A stretch of DNA of 64,000 nucleotides, from NCBI RefSeq assembly GCF_023897065.1, contig NZ_JAMHIV010000036.1, forward strand, positions 44,238-108,237, given 5' to 3'. Numbering within the stretch: position 1 is the stretch's first letter; each line of letters opens with the position of its first letter. The translations under genes were made by a program, and so were the position numbers. This DNA is from Crossiella sp. SN42. GTDB taxonomy: Bacteria > Actinomycetota > Actinomycetes > Mycobacteriales > Pseudonocardiaceae. Below are positions 8,413 to 16,301 of the stretch, piece by piece. Below the pieces are notes generated by a model. The model ran no database searches. It was not told the origin of the DNA and worked only from the letters and a program-made list of their open reading frames with translations.

Positions 8413-8979
8413 CTAGCCGCGCAGGTACGCCTCTCCTCTCGGGGAGAGGCGGTAGCCGACCTCAAGGCTCTCGGTCAGCCCGAGCTCCTTGAGCTTGCGC
8501 ACGTCGTTCTTGAACGGCACCGTGTCCCGGCCGATCCGGGCGGCCAGCTCAGCCGCCCGGACGCCGGGACACTCCGCGATCAGCCCGAGCACCACGGCCG
8601 TCCACGGCCCGTGCTTGGCCCGGCTGTCCATTCCGGACAGCTTCCGCGCGATCGCTGCTCTGTCCACTTCGGACAGTTCAGCCTGCTCGCGCAACAAGAC
8701 CCGCGGGTCGGCGCCGCCCAACCGCAGCTCGACCCGGTACAGCGTGCCGCCTTCGCCCTTCCGCAGGCTGCGCAACAGCGTCGCGCGGTCGGCGAACCCG
8801 GCTCGCACCGCCTCGTCCTCGCCGACCTCCTCGACCGGTTCCACCGCGAGGATCTCCACCAGCCCCGCCGCGGTGCGCAGCACGGTGCCCGCGCGCACGC
8901 TCGGCCGCCGCCAGCGCCGGAACGCCAGGGTGACCGCCCCGGTGGCGATGCCGTCCAGGGCGGCGCTGGTGAACAGCAT
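8413..8979 (-). CDS. ASCH-like protein with C-terminal winged helix
   Basis: A 188-aa protein. Residues 1-110 resemble ASCH/PUA-like folds (LAFRRWRRPSVRAGTVLRT, then LVEILAVEPV and YRVELRL), a family linked to RNA or modified-base binding. Residues about 115-188 look like a winged helix-turn-helix (WTAVVLGLIAECPGVRAAELAARIGRD, then KNDVRKLKELGLTESLEVGYRLSPRG). ATG 8979 overlaps the EspG stop by one base (TGATG), so the gene is the last of the type VII secretion accessory operon, an unexpected partner. A nucleic-acid-binding role is inference from fold resemblance. Confidence 0.65.
   Translation of the reverse strand: MLFTSAALDGIATGAVTLAFRRWRRPSVRAGTVLRTAAGLVEILAVEPVEEVGEDEAVRAGFADRATLLRSLRKGEGGTLYRVELRLGGADPRVLLREQAELSEVDRAAIARKLSGMDSRAKHGPWTAVVLGLIAECPGVRAAELAARIGRDTVPFKNDVRKLKELGLTESLEVGYRLSPRGEAYLRG
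8429..8450. terminator. Hairpin at the convergent ThDP/ASCH gene ends
   Basis: GCCTCTCC, loop TCTCGG, GGAGAGGC: an 8-bp perfect stem 24 bases after the plus-strand ThDP gene stop, inside the 3' end of the convergent ASCH-like gene. Probable terminator of the ligase-ThDP operon; no U-tract. Confidence 0.4.
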
Positions 8980-9767
8980 CAGTCCTGGTCCAGCTCTCCC
9001 AGCAGGCGCTCGATCTGCCCGGTCAGCCGGTTGCCGTCGGCCGGGCTCATCGTGGTCCACGGCGTGCCGTCGGACCCCCGGTGCTCCTCCATCAGGTAGC
9101 GCCCGGCCGGGGTGTCGTAGAAGGCCACCACGTGGTCGGCCCGGTTGCGCCGCCCGAGCCGGTCGGTCACGGTCGCCCCGAACTGACCGCTCTGCTCGGC
9201 GCCCTCGATCATGGTCGCCACGCTCTGCGCGTCGGCGGCGCTGATCCCGTTGTCGCGCAAGGCTTCCGCGAACGCCTTGACCGAGGTGCCGACATCCCGC
9301 GCGGCGGTGTCGATCACCGAGCTGGGCAGCGAGATCGAGTGGCCCAGCCCGGCCTTGCGCGCGGGCAGCAGCCCCACCACCGCCCTGGCCAGCCCGCCGG
9401 GGTAGATCGGCCGCAGGCTCAGCTCGTCCTCGCTGAGCACCGCCAGCACCGCGTCCTCCCCGGCGCTGACGGCCAGCGCCCGCACCTCCCGGCCCAGCCA
9501 CAGCCGCGCGTCCACCGCGCGGGCGGGCTTGGCCAGCAGGGTCAGCGCGTCCACCAGTTCCGGCCGCACCCCGCCGTTGCTGACCAACTCGTTGCGGTGC
9601 AGCTCGTCCCAGGCCTCGTTGACCGCCTCGGTGCGCTCGTGTTCTTCGTAGCCGCGCGGGTTCACGTGCAGCACGATCGGCATCTCGGTCAGCCGCAGCT
9701 TCTCCCACAGCACCTGGTACGCCGAGGCGGAGAGCCGGAACTCCGGCGCGGCAGAGGTTTCCAGCAT
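8979..9767 (-). CDS. ESX secretion-associated protein, EspG family
   Basis: A 262-aa protein. The N-terminal LSASAYQVLWEKLRL, the HVNPRGYEEHER region and the C-terminal VAFYDTPAGRYLMEEHRG match EspG, the cytosolic chaperone that holds PE/PPE pairs before delivery to the ESX (type VII) secretion machine. The length is close to mycobacterial EspG (about 270-290). It lies 3 bases after the PPE-like gene and overlaps the ASCH-like gene, which fits a chaperone-client operon. No ESX core genes (EccB/C/D, MycP) are in the window. Confidence 0.85.
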   Translation of the reverse strand: MLETSAAPEFRLSASAYQVLWEKLRLTEMPIVLHVNPRGYEEHERTEAVNEAWDELHRNELVSNGGVRPELVDALTLLAKPARAVDARLWLGREVRALAVSAGEDAVLAVLSEDELSLRPIYPGGLARAVVGLLPARKAGLGHSISLPSSVIDTAARDVGTSVKAFAEALRDNGISAADAQSVATMIEGAEQSGQFGATVTDRLGRRNRADHVVAFYDTPAGRYLMEEHRGSDGTPWTTMSPADGNRLTGQIERLLGELDQD

Positions 9768-9770
9768 CGC

Positions 9771-11024
9771 CTACTCCTGGTGCTCGCCGATGACCGGCGG
9801 CGCGACCAGCCGATCGTCGACGAAGATCTCGTCGGAGTCGAGCACGTACTGGTTCTCGTGCTCCTCGTCCTCCTCGCCGGGTCGCGCCGCCCCGGCAGGC
9901 GCCGCCTGCTGCATGAACTGCCCGGTCCGCCCGGCACCCGGCGACCCGGTCCGCGAGGCGGGCACCTGCGGCGAGCCACCAACCCCGGCCGCCCCACCCC
10001 GCCCAACCTGGTTCCCGGTCCCAGTCCCGGCCCCAGCACCGCCACCACTGCCGCTGCCGCCGCCGAACCCACCACCGACAAAGCCGCCGCCGAACCCGCC
10101 GCCGAACCCGCCCCCGCTGGTCCCGCCACCGCCCCCGGTCGGCCCGAAGTTCCCCGGCACGTTCGCCGCCCCCTGCGTCGGCACCGGCGAGTACTGGCTC
10201 GGCGTCACCGCCGCCACCCTGGTCGGATCCTCGGTCCCGCCGGGCCGGTCACCCACCGGCCGATCACCCACTGGCCGGTCACCCGTCGGCTGGTCCGGCC
10301 GCTGTGGATCCCGCGGCTCCTGCGGTTGCGGCCCAACAGGATCGGTCCCATCCCGGCCGCTGCCAACCCCACCGGGATAGCTCTGGTCGTCACCCCCGCC
10401 ACCACCACGCCGGGTCGGCGCCCCAATCGGCCGTCGCCCGCCACCAGGCCCCGGCGGCGGCGGAGTGACCTGCTGGTCCACCGCCACCAGCGGCGGCTCG
10501 GCGATCGTCGGCAAGGCCCGCACGTTGGCGCTGGAAGAGGTCGAGTAGGTCGACATCACCTGTGCGGCCCGGATGTGCGCCTCCTTGGCCGCCTCTTCCT
10601 CCTCCTGCCGATCGGTCTTGACCCCGAAGAAGTTCTTGACCCCCTTGACCGGCGCCCAGTCCTCCCCGGACTTCACCTCCACCGGCTTCGGCATCGCCGT
10701 CTTGGCCGCACTGAACGCATCCGCCTGCGAACCGGTCGCCTTGCCCGCGTTCTCCACCGCGGTCCTGGCCAGCTCCAGCCACGGCCCCAGCCCACCGATC
10801 GCGGCCTGCGCGTTGTCCGCCGCCTGCCCCTGCCAGACCCCGCCGAGCTTGCTCAACCCGGTCTTGAGGTCGTTGACGGCGTCGAAGAACCCCTGCGCCA
10901 GCTCCTTGTGGAACCGCTTGGCCGGTTCCGCGGTGGCCGGCCCCCGGCCCTGCTGCAGATCGTCGTAGAGCTTCTGGTGCGGAACGGCCATCCAGTTCCG
11001 GCACACGTCCAACGAGTTCATCAT
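9771..11024 (-). CDS. PPE-like type VII secretion substrate with Gly/Pro-rich C-terminus
   Basis: A 417-aa protein. The N-terminal 130 residues are a helical bundle with the WXG turn in KLGGVWQGQAADNAQAAI, as in PPE/WXG100 proteins. A long low-complexity Pro/Gly region follows, including a run of GGGFGGGF-type repeats and a short repeat of GDRPVGDRP, then an acidic tail (DEEHENQYVLDSDEIFVDD). The low-complexity DNA explains several long reversed open frames here. Start ATG 11024 follows GGGGGAAGGGC. Upstream is a DUF3558 lipoprotein, downstream the EspG chaperone. Likely secreted or surface-exposed; role unknown. Confidence 0.75.
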   Translation of the reverse strand: MMNSLDVCRNWMAVPHQKLYDDLQQGRGPATAEPAKRFHKELAQGFFDAVNDLKTGLSKLGGVWQGQAADNAQAAIGGLGPWLELARTAVENAGKATGSQADAFSAAKTAMPKPVEVKSGEDWAPVKGVKNFFGVKTDRQEEEEAAKEAHIRAAQVMSTYSTSSSANVRALPTIAEPPLVAVDQQVTPPPPGPGGGRRPIGAPTRRGGGGGDDQSYPGGVGSGRDGTDPVGPQPQEPRDPQRPDQPTGDRPVGDRPVGDRPGGTEDPTRVAAVTPSQYSPVPTQGAANVPGNFGPTGGGGGTSGGGFGGGFGGGFVGGGFGGGSGSGGGAGAGTGTGNQVGRGGAAGVGGSPQVPASRTGSPGAGRTGQFMQQAAPAGAARPGEEDEEHENQYVLDSDEIFVDDRLVAPPVIGEHQE

Positions 11025-11037
11025 GCCCTTCCCCCTG

Positions 11038-11625
11038 TCACTTCTTCACCAACGTGGCCAACGCGTTCTCCGCCACCTGAGCCGCCCGCTTGCACAGCTC
11101 CTCCCGGCCCAACGGCTGCTTGCGACCGTTCTCCGCGTAGTGCGACCGCAGCACCTGCCCGTCAGCCACATCCACGTGCACCGCGCAGAACTGGTTGCCG
11201 GGTGCCAGCGGCGTCCACGCCTCGTAGGCGAGGTAGCCCGAGACGGTCAGTTCGCGTACCTCGCCGTTGACCCGGCCGGGGGCGAACCGCTCGATGCCCT
11301 GCTTGGTGATCGGCACCAGGAAGAAGCTGATGCGGTCCTGGCCCGCGGTGAAGAAGCAGTCATCGGCGTCAAAAGTGGTGCTGCGCCCGGCTTTCGGCGG
11401 GGTGTCGATGCCGAAGGCAGCCTGCTGCTGCGCGGACAACAGGTCGCAGGCCTTGACGGCGGACAGGTCGAGGTCGCGCGGCCGGGCAGGCTTGGCCGGT
11501 GCGCTGCTGGTGGTCGGCTGGGCCGTGGCCGTGGTGGTCGGCGCGGCGTTGCCACCACCACACCCGGCCAAGCCGAGTGCGAGCATTCCCGCGGTGACAG
11601 CGACGACGATGCGGCGATGCGGCAC
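11038..11625 (-). CDS. DUF3558-type lipoprotein (first copy)
   Basis: A 195-aa lipoprotein: a signal peptide ends in the lipobox LGLAGC, followed by a Thr/Ala/Pro linker and a domain beginning DLDLSAVKACDLLSAQQQAAFG, the DUF3558 pattern common near actinobacterial type VII loci. Paired cysteines (ACDLL, DDCFF, FCAVH, ELCKR) suggest disulphides. GTG 11625 is chosen over the frame's first start (11661) because GGGAGA lies five bases before it and it leaves 10 bases after the preceding gene. Paralogous to the protein at 12076-12642. Confidence 0.8.
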   Translation of the reverse strand: MPHRRIVVAVTAGMLALGLAGCGGGNAAPTTTATAQPTTSSAPAKPARPRDLDLSAVKACDLLSAQQQAAFGIDTPPKAGRSTTFDADDCFFTAGQDRISFFLVPITKQGIERFAPGRVNGEVRELTVSGYLAYEAWTPLAPGNQFCAVHVDVADGQVLRSHYAENGRKQPLGREELCKRAAQVAENALATLVKK

Positions 11626-11635
11626 GCGGATCTCC

Positions 11636-11965
11636 CTAGAACTTCGTCTTGTTGCTGTCATCGGTCAGCCGGTACTGCTGCTGCACCGCGGTGAGTTGGT
11701 CGATGATCGTGTTGAGCCGGTCGCGGAAGGCGGTGATCGCCGCGGCGACGGAACCCGTGCTCTGCAGGTTGCGCGTGTTGAACTCGTGCGCGACGTCCCT
11801 GCTGACGTCGTCGTTGCCCATCGGCTCGATCTGCAGATCCGCGCCGGCACGTCCAGCGAGGTCGTTCATCCGGTCCCTGGTCTCCCGGTACAGCTGGATC
11901 GCGGCCGGGACCTGGGCCAGGTCGATCTTCATGCCGTCCACCGAGACGCTGCCTTGTGGTGCCAC
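11636..11965 (-). CDS. Small helical type VII secretion protein (EspC/WXG/PE-like)
   Basis: A 109-aa, cysteine-free, mainly helical protein: about 25 residues lead into the helix DLAQVPAAIQLYRETRDRMN and a second helix SVAAAITAFRDRLNTIIDQL, the hairpin pattern of small ESX substrates (EspC, WXG100, PE). No strict WXG turn is present. It is probably the partner or co-substrate of the downstream PPE-like protein. GTG 11965 is preceded by AGGGGG at a good distance; TTG 11971 is the alternative. First gene of the operon that ends with the ASCH-like gene. Confidence 0.6.
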   Translation of the reverse strand: MAPQGSVSVDGMKIDLAQVPAAIQLYRETRDRMNDLAGRAGADLQIEPMGNDDVSRDVAHEFNTRNLQSTGSVAAAITAFRDRLNTIIDQLTAVQQQYRLTDDSNKTKF

Positions 11966-11978
11966 TTTCAACTACCCC

Positions 11979-11998
11979 CTGAGATCAGCTCATCTCAG
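11979..11998. promoter_or_regulatory. Inverted repeat upstream of the type VII operon
   Basis: CTGAGAT, spacer CAGCTC, ATCTCAG: a perfect 7-bp inverted repeat just upstream of the ribosome-binding site of the EspC-like gene. Candidate operator or leader hairpin. Confidence 0.4.
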
Positions 11999-12075
11999 AT
12001 CGTAGCCGCGGCAAACGACCCTCACCGGCCTGTTCAGCCTGCTCGGGCGACTCCACTCGTTCGGGTGACGTGCAA

Positions 12076-12642
12076 CTACTTAGCGCTGGTCAGGGTCCCT
12101 ACCGCGGCCTCGGCGACCTTGGTGGCGCGCTGGCAGACCTCGTCCTTGGCGAGGGGCTTGTCGCGGCCTTCCTCGTTGTAGGCGGCGGTGAGCACGCGGT
12201 TCGGGGCGGCGTCCAAGTGCACGGTGCAGAACTGCTCGCCCGCGGGCTGGTCGGTGCGGATCCGGAAGCCGGGGAAACCGGCCACGGTGACCGGGTCGGC
12301 CTGGCCGGTGGCCTTGCCGGGGCCGAACTCGGCGATGCCGCGGTCGCCGACCAGGACCACCGACAGGCTCACCTTCTCCTTGTGGCTGACGAAAACACAG
12401 CTGGGGGCGTTGAAGGTGGGGCTGGTGCCGTCCTCGGCTGGCTGGTCCACGCCGAGCTCGGTCTGCTGCGGCTGGGACAGCAGCGCGCAGGGCTTGACGT
12501 TGTCGAAGGCCAGTTCGCGCGGGCGGGCCGGGGAGTTGTTCGGGCCGGGGTCCGCGGTGGAGCTGCCGCAACCCGCCAGGCCTAGGGCGAGAGCGGCGAT
12601 CGTCGCGGCGACGAGCGGGCGGCTGGCGAACACGGCGGGCAC
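12076..12642 (-). CDS. DUF3558-type lipoprotein (second copy)
   Basis: A 188-aa lipoprotein with lipobox ALGLAGC and the DUF3558 body (ELAFDNVKPCALLSQPQQTELG, cysteines in APSCVF, EQFCTV and EVCQRA). The same motif order as the protein at 11038-11625 shows duplication within the locus. GTG 12642 has AGGAGA five to six bases upstream. It is separated by 110 bases and an inverted repeat from the operon downstream, so it may be transcribed alone. Function unknown; the family sits on the outer face of the membrane. Confidence 0.8.
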   Translation of the reverse strand: MPAVFASRPLVAATIAALALGLAGCGSSTADPGPNNSPARPRELAFDNVKPCALLSQPQQTELGVDQPAEDGTSPTFNAPSCVFVSHKEKVSLSVVLVGDRGIAEFGPGKATGQADPVTVAGFPGFRIRTDQPAGEQFCTVHLDAAPNRVLTAAYNEEGRDKPLAKDEVCQRATKVAEAAVGTLTSAK

Positions 12643-12742
12643 GGGGGTCTCCTGGCGCTTGCGCGGTCCGGTCCGGATCCGGACCCTGCGTGCCGCGCAG
12701 ATTACCGAACGTGTGCTGGGGCAGCGTCCGCGGGCGGGGCGC

Positions 12743-13384
12743 TCAGGTGTGCTTCACCGTGACGTCGCCGCGGTCGGAGCCCACCTCGATGCGCGGGCCG
12801 GGCCCGTTCGGCACCTCGACGGTGGCCTTGCCCAGACGCTCCTTGACCTTCGTGGTCACCTGGTACGACCGGCCGCCCGGCACGGTCACGGTGACCTCGC
12901 CGCCCTCGGTGTGCGCGGCCAGCCGGTCGAACTCGCCGGTGGCGCCCACCACGACCTCGCCGAGCTTGGTCCTGGCCTCGATCTCCTTGGCCGCCACCGC
13001 GTTCAGCGTGATGCTGCCGGTCTTGTTGACCACCTTCACGGTGACGCCGCCCGGCAGCGCGATGTCCCAGTCCACCGCGCAGTCGCCGCCCGCGCCCGCG
13101 CAGGTGCCGGTCAGCCGCAGGGTGCCGCCCTCCTTGACCACCTCGGCCTGGGACTTGCGGGTGGTCTGCTGGGTGAGCTCCCGCTTCACCACCAGCCGGT
13201 CGCCGCCGGTGATCTTGATGGTGCCGACCAGGTTGGTCAGGTCGATCGCGGTGATCTCGGGGCCGAACTCGTCGGACTGGCTCTCCACCGTCTCGGTGAC
13301 CTTGTTGACCACGGCGCAACCGCCGGCGGCGATGGCGACGGATCCGGCGAGCACGACACCCGCGAGGCGTGCGGGAAGCTTCAC
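12743..13384 (-). CDS. DUF4097-type lipoprotein
   Basis: A 213-aa lipoprotein: signal segment RLAGVVLAGSVAIAAGGC with a lipobox-like AAGGC, then repeated beta strands (GTIKITGGDRLVVKREL, GSITLNAVAAKEIEARTKLG, GEVVVGATG, GEVTVTVPGG) typical of the DUF4097 beta-solenoid, where each turn begins with a short Gly-x-Val/Ile repeat. Two cysteines (GTCAGAGGDC) may form a disulphide. GTG 13384 follows GGAGAGAAGAG by eight bases; the frame runs to 13492 but that extension is hydrophilic and would bury the signal peptide. Role unknown; probably a cell-envelope protein. Confidence 0.7.
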   Translation of the reverse strand: MKLPARLAGVVLAGSVAIAAGGCAVVNKVTETVESQSDEFGPEITAIDLTNLVGTIKITGGDRLVVKRELTQQTTRKSQAEVVKEGGTLRLTGTCAGAGGDCAVDWDIALPGGVTVKVVNKTGSITLNAVAAKEIEARTKLGEVVVGATGEFDRLAAHTEGGEVTVTVPGGRSYQVTTKVKERLGKATVEVPNGPGPRIEVGSDRGDVTVKHT

Positions 13385-13588
13385 TGTCAACGCTCTTCTC
13401 TCCACTGCGGGGATGAGGGACCGGGTCCCGTTGTCCAAGCTGTCGGCCAAGGTGTACCCAGCGGCGCGGCGGTCGTCGACGCGCGGCGGCACAAATCGGT
13501 CTGACGGTTGACCCCCGGGACGCCGGTGTCGTCCGCGGGGGAGCGCGGCATCCGCATCAAGGCGGGCGGCCCGTAGTGTGCTGGGACG

Positions 13589-14341
13589 ATGAGCGGACTG
13601 ACCTCAGTGGCGCGGCCCCTGCCTCGCCCGGACGCCACCCGGATGCTGATCGGCCTGAGCTACGCCGGCGGCGGCACCGCGCCACTGCGGCCATGGGCGC
13701 GGGCACTGCCGGCCGACACCGAGCTGGTGCTGATCTGCTACCCGGGTCGGGAACGCCGGTTCACCGAGCCGATGCCGGCCGACTTCGCGGACCTGGTCGC
13801 CGACGTGGTGACCGCGGTGCGCGCGGTGGCCCGGCTGCCGTACGTGCTCGCCGGCCACAGCATGGGCGCGCTGGTCGCCTTCGAGACCGCGGTCCGCCTG
13901 GCGGACACGGCGGAAGCGCCAACCGCGCTGGTCGTCTCCGGCCACCACGCCCCGCCGTACCTGCGCTTCACCGGCGACACCGGCCCGGTGGCCCGGCACG
14001 CCGACGCCGAACTGCTGGCCTGGATCCGGGAGTACGGCACGCTGCCGGAGGAGATCCTGGCCGACGAGGACCTGGCCCAGGTGGTGCTGTCGGCGTTCCG
14101 CGCGGACCTGGCCCTGCACGGCACCTACCGCTACAAGCCAGGAACCACGGTCAACATCCCGGTCCAGGCCCTGATCGGCGCCCAGGACCCGGTGACCCTG
14201 GCGGGCGCACGCCGCTGGCAGGAGATGACCACCGGCGACTTCAGGGTGGACGAGCTTCCCGGCGCGCACTTCTACACGCCGGAGGTGTGGCAGCAGCTGC
14301 CCCGGCACATGGCCGCCGTCACCGGCGCGAACTTGGCCTGA
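13589..14341 (+). CDS. Type II thioesterase, alpha/beta hydrolase
   Basis: A 250-aa protein of the editing-thioesterase family that clears misloaded carrier proteins of NRPS/PKS systems: FxYAGG-like LSYAGGGTAPLRPWA, PGRERR, nucleophile Ser in GHSMGALVAFE, Asp in IGAQDPV and His in LPGAHFYTPE. Length is usual for the family (about 250). No NRPS or PKS genes lie in the window, so it either serves a distant cluster or acts more widely. A TAGTGT box about 10 bases before ATG suggests a very short or absent leader. Confidence 0.85.
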   Translation: MSGLTSVARPLPRPDATRMLIGLSYAGGGTAPLRPWARALPADTELVLICYPGRERRFTEPMPADFADLVADVVTAVRAVARLPYVLAGHSMGALVAFETAVRLADTAEAPTALVVSGHHAPPYLRFTGDTGPVARHADAELLAWIREYGTLPEEILADEDLAQVVLSAFRADLALHGTYRYKPGTTVNIPVQALIGAQDPVTLAGARRWQEMTTGDFRVDELPGAHFYTPEVWQQLPRHMAAVTGANLA

Positions 14342-14350
14342 GACAAAGAA

Positions 14351-14379
14351 AAGGGACGGTCCACGCAGGACCGTCCCTT
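14351..14379 (+). terminator. Terminator of the thioesterase gene
   Basis: Perfect 12-bp stem AAGGGACGGTCC / GGACCGTCCCTT with loop ACGCA, 9 bases after the thioesterase stop and followed by TACTTG. Confidence 0.8.
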
Positions 14380-14498
14380 ACTTGCGGCTCGCGAAGCTCA
14401 ACCGCCCGCCGCTTGTTGTGAAAGAGGCGTGCGCGTCAGCGACACGGCGGGTCCGTCACCCGCGACGCGAAAGATCCCGCGGGTGGAGCGCCCCACTC

Positions 14499-15494
14499 TC
14501 ACTCCTCGTCGCCGCCGAAGAAGTCGCCCACCTCGTCGATCATCTCCGCCGCGACAAAACCGCCGACCACGCCGGCGGCACCGGCCGCGACCATGCCGCC
14601 CATGCCCATTCCGCCACCGCCGCGGCGGTGGTCGTCGTGGTCGCCGTAGTGCCGCTGGTGGCCGCCGCCGTGGCCGTAGCCCTGCTGGTGGCCGTAACCC
14701 GGCTGCTGGCCGTAGTGCTGGGCCATCCGGCCCGCGGCCTGGCCCAGCCAGCCGTCGATGTGCGCGGCCCAGTCGGTGCGCTCGGCTTCCTGGTGGCTGA
14801 GGTGGAAGCGGCCGAAGGCGTCGCCGCCGCTGCGGAACAGGCCGCCGCGCTTGTCGGCTTCCAGGACCACGGCGAGTTCGCCGGGGCTGGCCACGAAGGT
14901 GAGCTCGACCTCGTTGATCCGGCCCGCGTACTGGCTCGGCGGGAAGAACTCGATCTCCTGGTAGAACGGCAGCTCCTGGCGCACGCCGTGCAGGTGACCG
15001 CGTTCGACGTCGGCGTTCTTGAACTGGAAACCGAGGCGGCCGAAGGCGTTCAGCACGGCGTCCTGGGAGGGCAGCGGGTGCACGTGCACCGCGTCCAGGT
15101 CGCCCTTGTCCACGGCCTTGGCCACGGACAGCTCGGTGCGCACGCCCACCGACATGCCGCGCAGCGGCGCGCCGCCGACCAGGGTCACCGGGGTCTCCCA
15201 CGGCACCGGGAGCTGGAACGGGATGCTGCGCTGCTCGCCTTCGCGCAGCCGGAACCGGCCGGCCACCGCGACCCGGAAGAACTCGACCACGGCGTTGTGC
15301 TCGCTGTCCCCGTGCTCGACCTCCATCCGGGTCACCAGGGACAGTGTCACGTGTTCGATGTCGACATCGGCGCTGCCGCCCGCGAGGCGGACCTCACCGG
15401 AGAGCTGCCCGCCCGGCCGGCAGTTCGGGTCGTGGAGCACCGTGTCCACGGTCGGCCCGCCAACGCCGAAAGCCTGGAGCATCCGCTTGAACAC
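14499..15494 (-). CDS. Spo0M/SpoOM-family protein
   Basis: A 331-aa protein. The N-terminal 240 residues carry the arrestin-like Spo0M fold (CRPGGQLSGEVRLAGGSADV, PVPWETPV, GVRTELSVAKAVDKGDLD, FQFKNADVERG), linked in Bacillus and actinomycetes to sporulation control or cytoskeletal function. A Gly/His/Tyr/Gln-rich stretch (about 250-295, GYGHQQGYGH) follows, then a glycine-rich hydrophobic segment (GMVAAGAAGVVGGFVAAEMI) and an acidic tail. The tail may anchor it to the membrane or another protein. Length is somewhat above the basic family because of this C-terminus. Monocistronic. Confidence 0.85.
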   Translation of the reverse strand: MFKRMLQAFGVGGPTVDTVLHDPNCRPGGQLSGEVRLAGGSADVDIEHVTLSLVTRMEVEHGDSEHNAVVEFFRVAVAGRFRLREGEQRSIPFQLPVPWETPVTLVGGAPLRGMSVGVRTELSVAKAVDKGDLDAVHVHPLPSQDAVLNAFGRLGFQFKNADVERGHLHGVRQELPFYQEIEFFPPSQYAGRINEVELTFVASPGELAVVLEADKRGGLFRSGGDAFGRFHLSHQEAERTDWAAHIDGWLGQAAGRMAQHYGQQPGYGHQQGYGHGGGHQRHYGDHDDHRRGGGGMGMGGMVAAGAAGVVGGFVAAEMIDEVGDFFGGDEE

Positions 15495-15583
15495 CAGTAA
15501 CCGTCCTTATTCCCTGTGAGGATTGTGTTGCCCAGCGTAAGGCCAACGAACGGGACGAAGAACGCGTTCCCGGCTTCGGTGGT

Positions 15584-16264
15584 TCACTGGAGAGTTCGGC
15601 GCTCGTTCACCTCGCGCCAGCGCAGCAGCAGCGCGTAGGCGACCAGGAAGAGCACGCCCGCGTTGCACAGGTGCCACAGGAAGTGGGTGCCGATGACGAA
15701 CTGGCCGCACACCGGGCCGTCCACCGTGCGCAGGAACAGCGAGACCGCGAACAGCCCCGCGGTCAGGCTGAACCACTTCCGGTAGGGCCGCAGCGACGGG
15801 TCCCGGTGCAGGCCGAGGGCGACCGCGAAGACGATCATGGTGATCAGCGCGGGCAGGTACTGGCCGCCGCCCCCGCCGACCAGCCTGCCGAGGGTGAGCG
15901 AGATGAGCTGGCCGATGACCAGGTAGGCGGGCACGCCGAGCCAGGCCCACTTCCAGTCCAGGCCCCAGAACCAGTGCAGGAAGCAGACCACGTAGAAGTG
16001 AATGAACAGCGCGATGAAGCCGACGTCCAGCAGCACCGACCAGCCGTTGGCGAAGGTGTGGAAGGCCAGGCTGCCCAGGCCGATCAGCAGCAGCAGCGCG
16101 GCCAGTGTGTGCAGGCTGGCCGGTGCGGACCGGCGGCGCATCAGCCACCACAGGACGAACGCGGCGATGATGAACCCGGCGTTGCTGACCGCGTTGAGCG
16201 GTTCGCCCCACAGACCGGGCGCCACGCGTTCGCAGTAGTTGTCCAGCGGGGCGTTCCAGTCCAC
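15584..16264 (-). CDS. Ceramidase-like (CREST superfamily) membrane protein
   Basis: A 226-aa protein with about seven hydrophobic segments. It carries the three motif blocks of alkaline ceramidases: NYCERVAPGLWGEPLNAVSN near the N-terminus, GSLAFHTFANGWSVLLDVGF in the middle, and GTHFLWHLCNAG near the end; the Ser, His and Asp residues are those of the zinc-dependent amidase site in this superfamily. Whether the bacterial protein cleaves ceramides, other lipid amides or something else is unknown. GTG 16264 has AGGG seven bases upstream; the longer frame to 16297 adds only a hydrophilic stretch. It follows the serine hydrolase gene by 37 bases and may be co-transcribed. Confidence 0.75.
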   Translation of the reverse strand: MDWNAPLDNYCERVAPGLWGEPLNAVSNAGFIIAAFVLWWLMRRRSAPASLHTLAALLLLIGLGSLAFHTFANGWSVLLDVGFIALFIHFYVVCFLHWFWGLDWKWAWLGVPAYLVIGQLISLTLGRLVGGGGGQYLPALITMIVFAVALGLHRDPSLRPYRKWFSLTAGLFAVSLFLRTVDGPVCGQFVIGTHFLWHLCNAGVLFLVAYALLLRWREVNERRTLQ

Positions 16265-16301
16265 GCGCTCACCCTGGCAGGCGCGCGCGTGGCCCACAAC
16301 A

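Noticed and set aside
9900..10500. Long plus-strand open frames opposite the PPE-like gene
   Set aside because: Reversed reading of a Gly/Pro-rich low-complexity region; the minus-strand gene has the family match, start and operon context.
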